DNA of 64,000 nt from Glaciecola sp041380235 (GTDB lineage Bacteria > Pseudomonadota > Gammaproteobacteria > Enterobacterales > Alteromonadaceae). The stretch lies in contig NZ_JBGIYY010000019.1 in NCBI RefSeq assembly GCF_041380235.1, positions 1-64,000 on the forward strand, given 5' to 3'. The position numbers and the translations under genes are program-made. The first letter of the stretch is position 1, and every line of letters starts with the position of its first letter. Under the pieces are notes generated by a model, which saw nothing but the letters and a program-made list of their open reading frames with translations, was not told the origin of the DNA and did no database searches. Shown piece after piece: positions 7,168 through 15,955 of this stretch.

Positions 7168-9333
7168 CTAGACTTCATTGTGCTTGAACGACATTAAAAC
7201 CACAACGCCGGTGTGGTCTGGCAAATTGTCGATGTGTAAAGTACCGCGATGAAACTCAACAATCATCTTCGCAATAAATAGTCCTAAACCAAGGTGCGAA
7301 GCATCATCTGCAGAGTTTGAACGCACCGAAATCATGGATTCAAGCAATTGGTTTTGCATGTCATTAGGCAGCAAAGCTCCTCGGTTAGTCACAGTAAGCA
7401 CTACGCGTTTGTCTTTTTCAAATACTCTGACTAATATTGGTTGATTGACCTCGCTAAATTCGATGGCATTGGTAAGTACTTTGTCGAGCATTTGTGCAAA
7501 CAGCTCTGGCGCGCCATGCAAAACCGCGTTGGGCAGTTTATTGTCCAAACTAATTTGCTGCTCCACAAAGGCCATCTTATAACCATCAATACAACCGCTA
7601 AGCACTTCGTGCAATACAAAGGTTTCTTTATCGGTGCGCCTGATTGCCTCTTCTAATCGAGTTGCCTCACTCATACTGTTTAATATTTTGCTGAGGCGAG
7701 AAATCCCCTGCTTCGCCCGCTCTACATAAATATGGCGGTCGGCGGCATCGGGATCTAGCATTAAGTTATCGAGAGACGAATTGACCACCGCCACCGGGGT
7801 GCGCAGCTCATGAGACAAGCGCGAGGCCATATTTTCTAGATAATGATTATATTGAGATAGCTTGCCGAGCACCTGAAAGAAACTTCTTGAGAGATCGCCA
7901 ATTTCGTCGGCTGAATGAGATGCGCTAATCTGCCCCACAATTTTACCATTTACATCAATCGCGTTTTCAGTATCGTCTCTTAGCCGCCGAATACGATTGG
8001 AGATACGTGAGGCAATGAGGAATAAGGATGCAATGCCCAGTAGCATCACCGCCAAAATAAAATTGAACTGCTTTTCTAATGCTTGATTTCTTAATGTGCG
8101 GATGCCGTTCGTGGTCTGTTCAACGACCACCGCTCCCATTACCTCACTGTCGATAAAAATAGGGTGAGCAGCCGACAGTATGACCGCCTTATTGTCGGGG
8201 CTTAAGCGCCACAATGTATCGGGTCGGCCCGACAACGCATTAGCAATATCTTTACCCTGCAGCGCAAAGGCATCAGAGAGCTCGTCAATAAATTCGCTGG
8301 GAGGCTTGGTCAATATTTTGTAGTATAGAGGCAGTAGAACCTTCGTTTCAAAGCGCTGCCATAGTGAGTCTTCACTCGCATTATAGTCGCTGGTATTACT
8401 CACGCCACCAGCGTTTTGAATATCGCCTGAGCGCGCTAGTACCCGCATGTGATTGTCGACCACCCACACCCTGGCACTGGAATATTTAAGTCCTTTGATA
8501 ATGCGCTCGATTTCAGGAGAAGGCACTAATACCGTCCCCAAATCATCTGACTTAGTGGGGTTGGCTGTGCCCATCACATAATTCACTTCACGGCTTTGCG
8601 GGTCGTCTACATCGGTTACCGCAAACGCAATATTGCTCGAAAGCATACTCAGTGGAAATCTTAGCTCCAGGTCATATCCCACATCGGTACTGCGCCACTG
8701 ACCTTGAATGCGCGTTTCGACCCCAACGGGCGAAATGGCTTCGGTGTTGTCGTCCAAAATAAACGCATTTACCCAACCTGCTTGAAACGGCGCAATAACA
8801 AAGCGTTTAAATTGCCCATCTGCTTGGGTCAGTGCAATTTGCACAAAATCGTTGCGATCAATACGTAGGGCGTTTTCAGGTCGATATAGCACTTGGTCAT
8901 CCTGCACCGAAAACATTGCATATAAAAATTTATCATATTGCCCAACCATATGCGTAAATCTGAGGCTGTCGGGACGATAGACCTTTGATTGCTCAATGAG
9001 ATTGGCAGCGCCATATTCAATGGCTAGCTCTTGGTAGTCTTGCCAGTCTGACAAACGACCGTCTAATTGAATAGGGTACACAATACGATGTGCATATAAA
9101 TCTTTACCGGGGCGCACATTGGCCAAAAATGCTGATTGATTATCAAACAATGCGGGACGCTCATGCAATGCTGTTGCCACCGCTCGAGCAGTACCAACAA
9201 GGGTTTGCTCTTGACCGATACGCAGGTAAGTTTCAAGCTCCCACACAAATTGGTAGCTTAAATAAGGGATCACGAATAAAAAGGATGAAAACAACAGCAG
9301 CTTACTACGTAATCCCAAGCCCCACCTTTTCAT
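7168..9333 (-). CDS. pdsS: Dedicated sortase system histidine kinase PdsS
   Basis: A sensor kinase of about 721 residues belonging to the proteobacterial dedicated sortase system. It has an N-terminal membrane segment (LLLFSSFLFVIPYLSYQFVW), a very large periplasmic sensor region of about 400 residues, a second membrane segment (FILAVMLLGIASLFLIA) and HAMP. The dimerisation domain carries phospho-acceptor His508 in RLSHELRTPVAVVNSSL, and an HATPase with LGLGLFIAKMIVEFHRG follows. I place the start at ATG 9333-9331, which overlaps the regulator's TGA as ATGA. An upstream in-frame ATG would lie deep in the regulator gene. The signal is unknown; by family it should control the adjacent sortase operon. 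Confidence 0.9.
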   Translation of the reverse strand: MKRWGLGLRSKLLLFSSFLFVIPYLSYQFVWELETYLRIGQEQTLVGTARAVATALHERPALFDNQSAFLANVRPGKDLYAHRIVYPIQLDGRLSDWQDYQELAIEYGAANLIEQSKVYRPDSLRFTHMVGQYDKFLYAMFSVQDDQVLYRPENALRIDRNDFVQIALTQADGQFKRFVIAPFQAGWVNAFILDDNTEAISPVGVETRIQGQWRSTDVGYDLELRFPLSMLSSNIAFAVTDVDDPQSREVNYVMGTANPTKSDDLGTVLVPSPEIERIIKGLKYSSARVWVVDNHMRVLARSGDIQNAGGVSNTSDYNASEDSLWQRFETKVLLPLYYKILTKPPSEFIDELSDAFALQGKDIANALSGRPDTLWRLSPDNKAVILSAAHPIFIDSEVMGAVVVEQTTNGIRTLRNQALEKQFNFILAVMLLGIASLFLIASRISNRIRRLRDDTENAIDVNGKIVGQISASHSADEIGDLSRSFFQVLGKLSQYNHYLENMASRLSHELRTPVAVVNSSLDNLMLDPDAADRHIYVERAKQGISRLSKILNSMSEATRLEEAIRRTDKETFVLHEVLSGCIDGYKMAFVEQQISLDNKLPNAVLHGAPELFAQMLDKVLTNAIEFSEVNQPILVRVFEKDKRVVLTVTNRGALLPNDMQNQLLESMISVRSNSADDASHLGLGLFIAKMIVEFHRGTLHIDNLPDHTGVVVLMSFKHNEV

Positions 9334-10025
9334 TGTTGCGACTTCCAGCGATAGCCCATGCCATAAACCGTTTCGACACAATCAAACGCAGCATCAAGCT
9401 GCAAAAATTTCTTACGGATCCGCTTAACATGCGAAGTAATGGTGGTGTCATCTACCACCATTTTTGATTCGTCCATCAATTGCTGGCGACTCTTTACATG
9501 TCCAGCATGTTTTGCAATGGCATAGAGCATCCAAAATTCTGTCACCGTTAACTCTACTGGACTATCGTCCCACCTGACTGTCATGCGTTTCGCATCCATG
9601 GCTAACTTACCGGTTTGCACAACATCTGAGGGCTGTTGAGGCTGTGACAATAGATCATTGCGCCTAAATAATGCGGCGATACGCGCTAATAAGTGCGGCA
9701 AGCTAATATCTTTGGTGAGATAGTCATCCGCTCCCATACGCAGTCCGCATATAGTGTCGTAGTCGTTATCTCTTGCCGTAAAAAATATAATCGGCAGCGT
9801 TTTCGATAAAGCTCGCAGTTGCTGACACAACATAAAGCCGCCGTCAATTTCCTCTTTTAAACCTATGTCAATAATCGCCAAGTCGGGTAATTGCTCAGAA
9901 AACGCCTGCTCAGCCTGAGGTCGAGTCTCGAAGGCTCGCACCAGATAACCCTGCTTACTCAAGGCCGCTATATAGTTTTCACGAAGTGCTAAATCGTCTT
10001 CGACTAAAGCAATGGTTTTAGGCAT
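9330..10025 (-). CDS. pdsR: Dedicated sortase system response regulator PdsR
   Basis: A 231-residue OmpR-type regulator. The receiver domain has the acidic pocket E9-D10, phospho-acceptor Asp53 (LAIIDIGL), Thr83 and Lys105 (DDYLTKD). The C-terminal winged helix contains VELTVTEFWMLYAIAKHAGH and ends VETVYGMGYRWKS. It is translationally coupled to pdsS by an ATGA overlap. It is divergent from pdsO, with a 225-nt intergenic region between them. By analogy with the family it regulates the sortase genes; targets are not visible from the sequence. Confidence 0.92.
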   Translation of the reverse strand: MPKTIALVEDDLALRENYIAALSKQGYLVRAFETRPQAEQAFSEQLPDLAIIDIGLKEEIDGGFMLCQQLRALSKTLPIIFFTARDNDYDTICGLRMGADDYLTKDISLPHLLARIAALFRRNDLLSQPQQPSDVVQTGKLAMDAKRMTVRWDDSPVELTVTEFWMLYAIAKHAGHVKSRQQLMDESKMVVDDTTITSHVKRIRKKFLQLDAAFDCVETVYGMGYRWKSQQ

Positions 10026-10049
10026 GTCTTTTAAGCGTTCTCAAGTAGT

Positions 10050-10063
10050 CATGATTAATCATG
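10050..10063. promoter_or_regulatory. 14-bp palindrome in the pdsR-pdsO divergent region
   Basis: The perfect palindrome CATGATTAATCATG lies 25 nt upstream of pdsR, in the 225-nt region shared with pdsO. A second feature of the region is the repeated TTGCCATNTTT element (about 10143 and 10167). Either could be a regulator site, possibly for PdsR itself. The role is inferred from position only. Confidence 0.35.
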
Positions 10064-10250
10064 CTTCAACTATATCGAATTTTTAACTAAAGCAAAGCCC
10101 ACAGGGGAAATTTCCATTTTTTCGCCACAATTGATCGCCACATTGCCATCTTTGAGCGCCTTAATTGCCATTTTTGCTTGTTTTAATGCATCTCGAAATC
10201 ACCAAGATTTTCATTCATCCAATACATTGAACATAAGTAAGGAACCACAC

Positions 10251-11078
10251 ATGAAAAAAATCATCATTGCAAGCACCCTAGCATTCGCATTGAGTCACGC
10301 ATATCAAGCGCAAGCTTCCACCGCATCAAATCAAACCATCAAAGGTCCTGCACAACTGCAAACAAAAGAATTAAAAGAAAGCAAAACCCAAAACGAAATG
10401 CTTGGATTGGGCTCAGGTGCAGTTGCTGGCGCCATGCTTGGCGGACCGCTTGGCGGTGTTGTCGGTGGTATTTTGGGCTTTTTCATGGCTAACGATATCA
10501 ACCAAGACAATGCACTGACATTTCAAGAAACCTCTTTAGCCTATATGAGTGGTGAACTCAGCAAACAAGAACAAGAGTTTGCCAGTTTACAGCAACAATA
10601 TGCGCAGCTTGAACAGTCGCAAATGATTCACTTAGCCAGTATTGATACAAAAGTAGCCACCGAGTGGATGAGTGATTTACCCACGCTCGAATCTAACGTT
10701 CAGTTTAAGACCGCCTCATTTTTGGTCGAAGACGCATTCAAAGCACAATTAAAAAGCTTAGCCGGTTTGCTCAATCAATATCCAAATTTAAGCGTGCATT
10801 TGAGCGGCTTTGCAGATGCTAGGGGCGACTCCCAGTACAACCGTATTTTATCGGAGCAACGAGCTCAGTCGGTCAAAGACTTTTTAATTCAGCAGCGCGT
10901 TAGCCCTCAACAAATTATTGCCCAAGGACAAGGTGAGATTGCTTATACCGCGGCGGACGAACTCGCTTCAGATGAAACAAAACCTGCATTTGTTCGGGCT
11001 GAAGCGCTTTTCTTTGATCGCCGTGTCACTTTGAAATTGCTAAACGACCAAGCCGCAATGACCGCAGCCAATCAATAG
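10251..11078 (+). CDS. pdsO: Sortase-associated OmpA-like protein PdsO
   Basis: A 275-residue exported protein. The signal peptide is MKKIIIASTLAFALSHAYQA with cleavage near AQAS. It is followed by a glycine-rich zipper (GSGAVAGAMLGGPLGGVVGG) and a C-terminal OmpA peptidoglycan-binding domain with LSGFADARGDSQYNRILSEQ and RAQSVKDFLIQQ. I chose ATG 10251, which has an AAGGA ribosome site 10 nt upstream and opens a clean signal peptide; a longer in-frame start at 10131 lies in the promoter region. It is the usual partner of the class GN sortase in this system and may anchor the complex to the cell wall. A terminator hairpin follows (11090-11125). Confidence 0.9.
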   Translation: MKKIIIASTLAFALSHAYQAQASTASNQTIKGPAQLQTKELKESKTQNEMLGLGSGAVAGAMLGGPLGGVVGGILGFFMANDINQDNALTFQETSLAYMSGELSKQEQEFASLQQQYAQLEQSQMIHLASIDTKVATEWMSDLPTLESNVQFKTASFLVEDAFKAQLKSLAGLLNQYPNLSVHLSGFADARGDSQYNRILSEQRAQSVKDFLIQQRVSPQQIIAQGQGEIAYTAADELASDETKPAFVRAEALFFDRRVTLKLLNDQAAMTAANQ

Positions 11079-11089
11079 TGGTTTTTATC

Positions 11090-11125
11090 AGGTGATGGGA
11101 AGCATGTTGCCCATCACCTCTTTTT
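11090..11125 (+). terminator. Rho-independent terminator after pdsO
   Basis: AGGTGATGGG and CCCATCACCT form a 10-bp perfect stem with a 10-nt loop, followed by TCTTTTTG. It lies between pdsO and the sortase-target gene, so expression of the target and sortase may depend on read-through or on a promoter in the remaining 27 nt. Confidence 0.8.
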
Positions 11126-11151
11126 GTTCGTGAAAAATAAGGAATGTAATC

Positions 11152-13422
11152 GTGACACAATTTTACAAAGTGCTGGTGGTCGTTGCGGCAGTTGGCGTGA
11201 TCAGCTTAATTCATGCAATGACATCATCAGAGCAGGGCCTCTTCAATCATCGAGTGAATGGCTTGCAAGTCATCGATAGCTCTACAGTGCTAGAGCAGAG
11301 CAACGCAAACAGCCAAATCAATGCGCTATTTAATAGCGGAGACAGTTTGTCTCTTACTAGCGTGTCACAAACCCTCATTACCAATAATATCTATCAGGGC
11401 GATACCGGCAGCTTTTATATTGAGCTAGAGCATCAAGCGGACCAAGCGCAGTCTTATCTTTTTGCGCCATTACTTGCAAGCAAGTTTGACGTATCCGTCA
11501 CAGGCAACATCGTGCGTACAAAAGTTACGCAGACCTTTAGGAATGAAAGTGAAGAGTGGCAAAACGGCGTGTATGTGTTTCCGCTTCCGGCAGATGCAGC
11601 CGTCGATGCGATGCTCATGCAAATTGATGAGCGAAAAATCGAAGGTAAAATACAAGAAAAAGCGAAAGCAGAAGCAGCATTCGAAGCAGCTAAACTCGCG
11701 GGCAAAAGCGCGAGTTTAGTGAGCCAGCTCCGTCCCAATATGTTTGTAAACAAAATTGCCAATGTCGCGCCAAATGCCAACATTATAGTGACCATCGAAT
11801 ATCAACAGATGTTGCATGTTCAAGCCAAGGTAACCACCCGCAATAGTCAATATGAGCTGCGCATTCCAAGCGCCATTACACCGCGCTATACCCCTAGCGA
11901 AGGTGTCTCAGAATCAGCGTTAAATGAGGCTGACCATGCAGCGCAGCCAAGTGGTTCAAAACTATCCATTGAAGTCGCCATCAATATGGGAGTCGCACTC
12001 AGCGATATCTCTAGCGAGCATCATTTAGTGCATATCGAAGCGCCTACTGATGCCGAACAAAAATATCGGGTGTTTCTTGATGAGGAAAACGTCATTAATA
12101 AAGAGTTTGTTTTAACATGGCAAATGAAAGAACAGGCAAAGCCTATTGCTGCGCATTTAAGCCAAAATAGCGGTGGCTATCAATATGGCCTAATTCAAAT
12201 TATTCCACCGGCGGCTGATGCGATGCCCGTTGCGCGCGACTTAACGTTTATATTAGATACCTCCGGATCGATGGTAGGAGAGGCTATCGAGCAAGCAAAA
12301 ATGGCGTTAACGACGGCCATTGCCGAACTCCAAGATAACGACACTTTCAACGTTATTGAATTTAACAGTGGCGCTCAAAATTTATGGTCAAGCGCCCAAG
12401 TCGCAAATTCCGCCAACAAGGCTATCGCCAGCCAGTTTGTGAATAGCCTGCAAGCAAGCGGCGGCACCGAAATCGCTGAGGCCCTACATCTAGCATTTAG
12501 TTTAAATAACACAGCGCAGGCTGCACCAACAGAGTCAAAGCCTTTGCAGCAAATACTATTTATTACCGATGGCAGCGTTAGTAACGAAGCGCAATTGCTC
12601 AAGCTGATTAGCAATAACTTACAAGAACAACGCCTATTTACGATAGGCATTGGCAGCGCGCCAAATACCTATTTTATGAGCGAGGCGGCCATTGCAGGGC
12701 GCGGCACATTCACTTTAATCGGCGATATATCACAGGTGAATGTAAAAATGTCTGAGTTACTTGCCAAGATTAAACGCCCTGCTCTGAGCGATGTTCAAGT
12801 CAAAATGAATGCGGCTTATCGCACTGCCGAGCTCGAAATTTATCCCAGCAAAGTACCCGACATCTATAGTGGCGAACCCATCACCTTGGTTTATCGAGTT
12901 GCACAACATAATGTCGATGCGCAAACCATGCAAAGCCCTAACTTTACTCTGCAAGCACAATGGCACGCAGCGGCTCAAACAAATCAGCAGCGCCCAATGC
13001 TCTGGCAAAGCCAATTGCCCACTAAAAGCAGCAACTCAAGCGGCGGCATTGCCAAGCATTGGGCTTACAATAAAATTCAGCAACTCACTCGCGACTTGCA
13101 TACTACCGATGCTGCTGGCGAGGACTATTTAGCCTTGCAGCAGTTTACCCAAAGATCCATAACCGACACTGCGTTAAAGCACCACTTAGTTAGCGAATTC
13201 ACAAGTCTCATTGCCATAGACGAACAACAAAGCCGACCGTCACCTGAGTTCTTAGCTATGTTAGCTCAAAAAAAGCAGGTCGATGTCTTAACCAACAAAC
13301 AGTGGAGCGCCACACAAATGCATCTGCCGCAAACCAGCACAATGTCTACACTGTATGTATTTATGGGTATCGGGTTATCTAGCTTTGCGCTATTAATATT
13401 AGTACTAGGGGGCAGAAAATAA
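11152..13422 (+). CDS. Marine proteobacterial sortase target protein (VIT + VWA)
   Basis: A 756-residue protein with an N-terminal membrane/signal segment, a vault/inter-alpha-trypsin (VIT) domain at about 90-220 (FRNESEEWQNGVYVFPLPAD), and a von Willebrand A domain with a MIDAS at Asp369 (LDTSGSM). The C-terminal sorting signal is LPQTS (725-729), then a hydrophobic helix and the tail GGRK. This is the single dedicated substrate of the downstream class GN sortase. The start is GTG 11152 with AAGGA 9 nt upstream. The stop codon abuts the sortase start. The fifth sorting-motif residue is Ser rather than the classical Gly. Its biological role is not established; adhesion or surface display is a guess. 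Confidence 0.93.
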   Translation: MTQFYKVLVVVAAVGVISLIHAMTSSEQGLFNHRVNGLQVIDSSTVLEQSNANSQINALFNSGDSLSLTSVSQTLITNNIYQGDTGSFYIELEHQADQAQSYLFAPLLASKFDVSVTGNIVRTKVTQTFRNESEEWQNGVYVFPLPADAAVDAMLMQIDERKIEGKIQEKAKAEAAFEAAKLAGKSASLVSQLRPNMFVNKIANVAPNANIIVTIEYQQMLHVQAKVTTRNSQYELRIPSAITPRYTPSEGVSESALNEADHAAQPSGSKLSIEVAINMGVALSDISSEHHLVHIEAPTDAEQKYRVFLDEENVINKEFVLTWQMKEQAKPIAAHLSQNSGGYQYGLIQIIPPAADAMPVARDLTFILDTSGSMVGEAIEQAKMALTTAIAELQDNDTFNVIEFNSGAQNLWSSAQVANSANKAIASQFVNSLQASGGTEIAEALHLAFSLNNTAQAAPTESKPLQQILFITDGSVSNEAQLLKLISNNLQEQRLFTIGIGSAPNTYFMSEAAIAGRGTFTLIGDISQVNVKMSELLAKIKRPALSDVQVKMNAAYRTAELEIYPSKVPDIYSGEPITLVYRVAQHNVDAQTMQSPNFTLQAQWHAAAQTNQQRPMLWQSQLPTKSSNSSGGIAKHWAYNKIQQLTRDLHTTDAAGEDYLALQQFTQRSITDTALKHHLVSEFTSLIAIDEQQSRPSPEFLAMLAQKKQVDVLTNKQWSATQMHLPQTSTMSTLYVFMGIGLSSFALLILVLGGRK

Positions 13423-14010
13423 ATGCAGTTGCTGTCAAAACCAGCCGGTAAGCAGCGATTCAAGGCTTTGGCCCTAACTGTTTTTATACTTGGCTTAGTA
13501 TTTTTAATGAAAGGCACATACATTCAATTAAAGGCTGCGCTAGCTCAGCACTTAATGGCCAATACTTGGCAGGAGTCTCAACATACCGGCATTTTAAGGG
13601 CGCCATGGCCTTGGGCTGATACTGAGGTAGTGGGAAAACTCCAATACCTTAATCAAGAGCAGTTTGTGCTGGCTGGAGAAAGCGGCAGAAACCTCGCCTT
13701 TGGGCCTACTTTGATGTCTGCTAGTTCATCTTTAGACGAGCATGGAAATACAGTTATTGTGGGTCATCGCGATACCCATTTTCGTGAGCTTCAGCACTTA
13801 GCGCTTGGTGATACAATTTTAGTCCACAGCATTTTAGGGAAAACCCTATACGAAGTAACCGAGCATGCGGTAATCAAACACACCGACGTGGCAGTGCTAG
13901 CACCAACCGATGTTTCTGTTTTAACCTTGATCACCTGCTACCCTTTCAGTTCAATCACTGCAGATCCCAATTTACGTTATGTTGTTCGAGCGATAGCAAA
14001 AAGCCGCTAA
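13423..14010 (+). CDS. Class GN sortase
   Basis: A 195-residue membrane-anchored cysteine transpeptidase. It has an N-terminal membrane segment (FKALALTVFILGLVFLM), then the sortase barrel with catalytic His115 (VGHRDTHF), Cys172 (LTLITCYPF) and Arg185 (NLRYVVRA). Such Gram-negative sortases usually have one substrate encoded next to them, which holds here. The ATG follows the target's TAA with no gap, so the two are translationally coupled. The hairpin at 13998-14026 begins inside the last codons and ends the operon. Confidence 0.95.
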   Translation: MQLLSKPAGKQRFKALALTVFILGLVFLMKGTYIQLKAALAQHLMANTWQESQHTGILRAPWPWADTEVVGKLQYLNQEQFVLAGESGRNLAFGPTLMSASSSLDEHGNTVIVGHRDTHFRELQHLALGDTILVHSILGKTLYEVTEHAVIKHTDVAVLAPTDVSVLTLITCYPFSSITADPNLRYVVRAIAKSR

Positions 14011-14026
14011 CAAGGCAGCGGCTTTT
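13998..14026. terminator. Terminator between sortase and dsbC (probably bidirectional)
   Basis: AAAAGCCGCT and AGCGGCTTTT form a 10-bp stem with an 8-nt loop, overlapping the sortase stop codon and followed by a T-rich tract. The A/T flanks on both sides would let it serve the convergent dsbC gene as well. Confidence 0.8.
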
Positions 14027-14047
14027 GTTTGTGTTTAGCGCCTTTGT

Positions 14048-14794
14048 TTATTGAGCGTTTTGCTCAAGTATTAAGGCTAGTTGCTGTGCTGGTTGATATC
14101 CAGGTATAACTGTACCGTCGGCCAATACTATGTTTGGCGTTCCGTTTACCCCTATTTGCTTACCAAAGTTATACTGCTCAGCAACTGCATTCTCGCAGGT
14201 GGCACTTGCCACTTGCTCTCCAGCTTTTGCTTTTGTTATGGCATCATGCGGGTCTGCAGAGCACCAAATCGAAACCGCGTCTTGATATACCGCACTGTTG
14301 ATGCCTGCGCGAGGAAACGCAAGGTAGCGTACCGTAATGCCAAGACCGTTAAGCTGATCCATTTCATTATGTAATTTTCTACAATAGCCACAGGTCGCAT
14401 CAGTAAATACATTGATTACGTATTTTTCATTTTTTGCTTTGAATTCAATCGCAGAGTCTTTAAACCGACCAATCCCATCTAAACGCATTTTTTTCAATGA
14501 GTTCTCAGTTACATCTACAATATCATTACCTACTTTGTAAACTCGCGCCTGAAGAAAATACTCGCCGTCTTCGCTTGCATAAAATAAACCGCGGTCTGTA
14601 TATAGCTCCAACAAGCCAGGTACCGCAGAATCGGCAATAGTGTCGATGCGCAACTGCAGTTTTTCGCCTAAAGATGCAGCTAGGGCGTCATTATCTGTCA
14701 GTGCAGCTTGAGCATTTACTGCGCTGGTACCTAAAAGTAAAAAAAATGCGCTTATTACTGCCGCAGCCGATCGAAAGGTAAAAGAGTGTGTCAT
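14048..14794 (-). CDS. dsbC: Thiol:disulfide interchange protein DsbC
   Basis: A 248-residue periplasmic disulfide isomerase. It has a signal peptide ending near NAQA (residue 30), an N-terminal dimerisation domain, and a thioredoxin domain with the active site Cys135-Gly-Tyr-Cys138 (FTDATCGYCRKLH) and the cis-Pro loop GVNGTPNIV. It corrects wrong disulfides in exported proteins and is reduced by DsbD. The structural pair of cysteines (IWCSAD, SATCEN) is present. It lies 201 nt downstream of xerD, as in the common xerD-dsbC-recJ order, but recJ is displaced by the sortase/tail insertion. A client in this window is plausibly LptD, which needs disulfides. Confidence 0.95.
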   Translation of the reverse strand: MTHSFTFRSAAAVISAFFLLLGTSAVNAQAALTDNDALAASLGEKLQLRIDTIADSAVPGLLELYTDRGLFYASEDGEYFLQARVYKVGNDIVDVTENSLKKMRLDGIGRFKDSAIEFKAKNEKYVINVFTDATCGYCRKLHNEMDQLNGLGITVRYLAFPRAGINSAVYQDAVSIWCSADPHDAITKAKAGEQVASATCENAVAEQYNFGKQIGVNGTPNIVLADGTVIPGYQPAQQLALILEQNAQ

Positions 14795-14995
14795 TCAAAA
14801 GTTCCAAAGTGAGGCATATCCGAATTATAAGACCGTGGAAATGCAAAGTTAATTTCAATGATTTGCGCAAGTATACGTACAAAGACGTATTTTTGATGAA
14901 AAAGTTTAAACTTTTTAGCCCTTAATCTACTCGAGCTTATGACAAGTTAACGGCAGAGCTCGCTAAAAAGTGCAATTTATTTGCAGCATCATCGC

Positions 14996-15955
14996 TTAAC
15001 CGCGGGGGTGATGGTCTTTAACTAAGGTTTGCAAACGTGCCGTTGCGACATGGGTATATATTTGCGTCGTAGACAGGTCGCTGTGCCCCAAAAGCATTTG
15101 CACTACTCGTAAATCAGCACCATGGTTTAGTAGGTGTGTTGCAAATGCATGCCTTAAGGTATGCGGAGAAAGCGGCACGGTTATGCCTGCAACTTGCGCA
15201 TAGTGTTTAATTCTGTGCCAAAATGTTTGCCTAGTCATTGTCAGCCCGCGGTTACTCGGAAAGACGGTATTAGTGGGTTTTTTCATTAACTCTGGACGCG
15301 CTGTTTTTAAATATCGCGCCACGCACTCTGAGGCATTTTCACCCATGGGGACTAAGCGCTCTTTTCCACCCTTACCAGTTACTCGAATTACACCTTGCAG
15401 CATACCAAGTTCATGCATTTGCAGGTTTACCAGCTCGCTGACTCTAACGCCCGTAGCATAAAGTAATTCAAGCATGGCTTTGTCTCTCATTTGTATAGGA
15501 ACATCTTCGAGCGGAGCTGATAGCAAGGCATCTACCTGACTTTCCGATAAGGTATCGGGTAGATAGCTGGGTAACTTTGGATTGCTGACATTATCAATCG
15601 GATTAACAGCAAGGGTTTTACGTACTATTTGATGCCGATAAAAAGCTCTTGTACTGCTTAAAAAACGCGCCGTAGAGCGCTGTGAGAATCCTCTTTCTAA
15701 ACGCTCTGACAAATATTGACAAACCATTTGTGTGTCTACACTTAGCAAGTTTTCAGCCTGCGCTCCTTGTGTAAAAAGCGCAAACTGCGTCAAGTCCGTT
15801 TTATAGGCGCTAGTGGTATTCTGACTCAAGCCCTTTTCTAGCCAAAGCATCTCAATGAAATCTTCGATAACATTGGCGTTAGACTCCGAAAGCCTGCGTT
15901 TTTCAGACGACGTTGCCAGCTCTTTGATGTTTGACCTTGCGCCTTTAGAAGCCAC
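14996..15955 (-). CDS. xerD: Site-specific tyrosine recombinase XerD
   Basis: A 319-residue recombinase that, with XerC at dif, resolves chromosome dimers at division under FtsK control. The catalytic set is complete: Arg171 (ATGVRVSEL), Lys195 (TGKGGKERL), His265 and Arg268 (SPHTLRHAFATHLL), His291 (LLGHSDLSTTQIY) and Tyr300. The N-terminal SAM-like domain is present (LWLEKGLSQNTTSAYKTDL). It is about 20 residues longer at the N-terminus than E. coli XerD; the only in-frame ATG that keeps the domain is at 15955, which overlaps the djlA end by 11 nt. It is probably cotranscribed with djlA. Confidence 0.95.
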   Translation of the reverse strand: MASKGARSNIKELATSSEKRRLSESNANVIEDFIEMLWLEKGLSQNTTSAYKTDLTQFALFTQGAQAENLLSVDTQMVCQYLSERLERGFSQRSTARFLSSTRAFYRHQIVRKTLAVNPIDNVSNPKLPSYLPDTLSESQVDALLSAPLEDVPIQMRDKAMLELLYATGVRVSELVNLQMHELGMLQGVIRVTGKGGKERLVPMGENASECVARYLKTARPELMKKPTNTVFPSNRGLTMTRQTFWHRIKHYAQVAGITVPLSPHTLRHAFATHLLNHGADLRVVQMLLGHSDLSTTQIYTHVATARLQTLVKDHHPRG

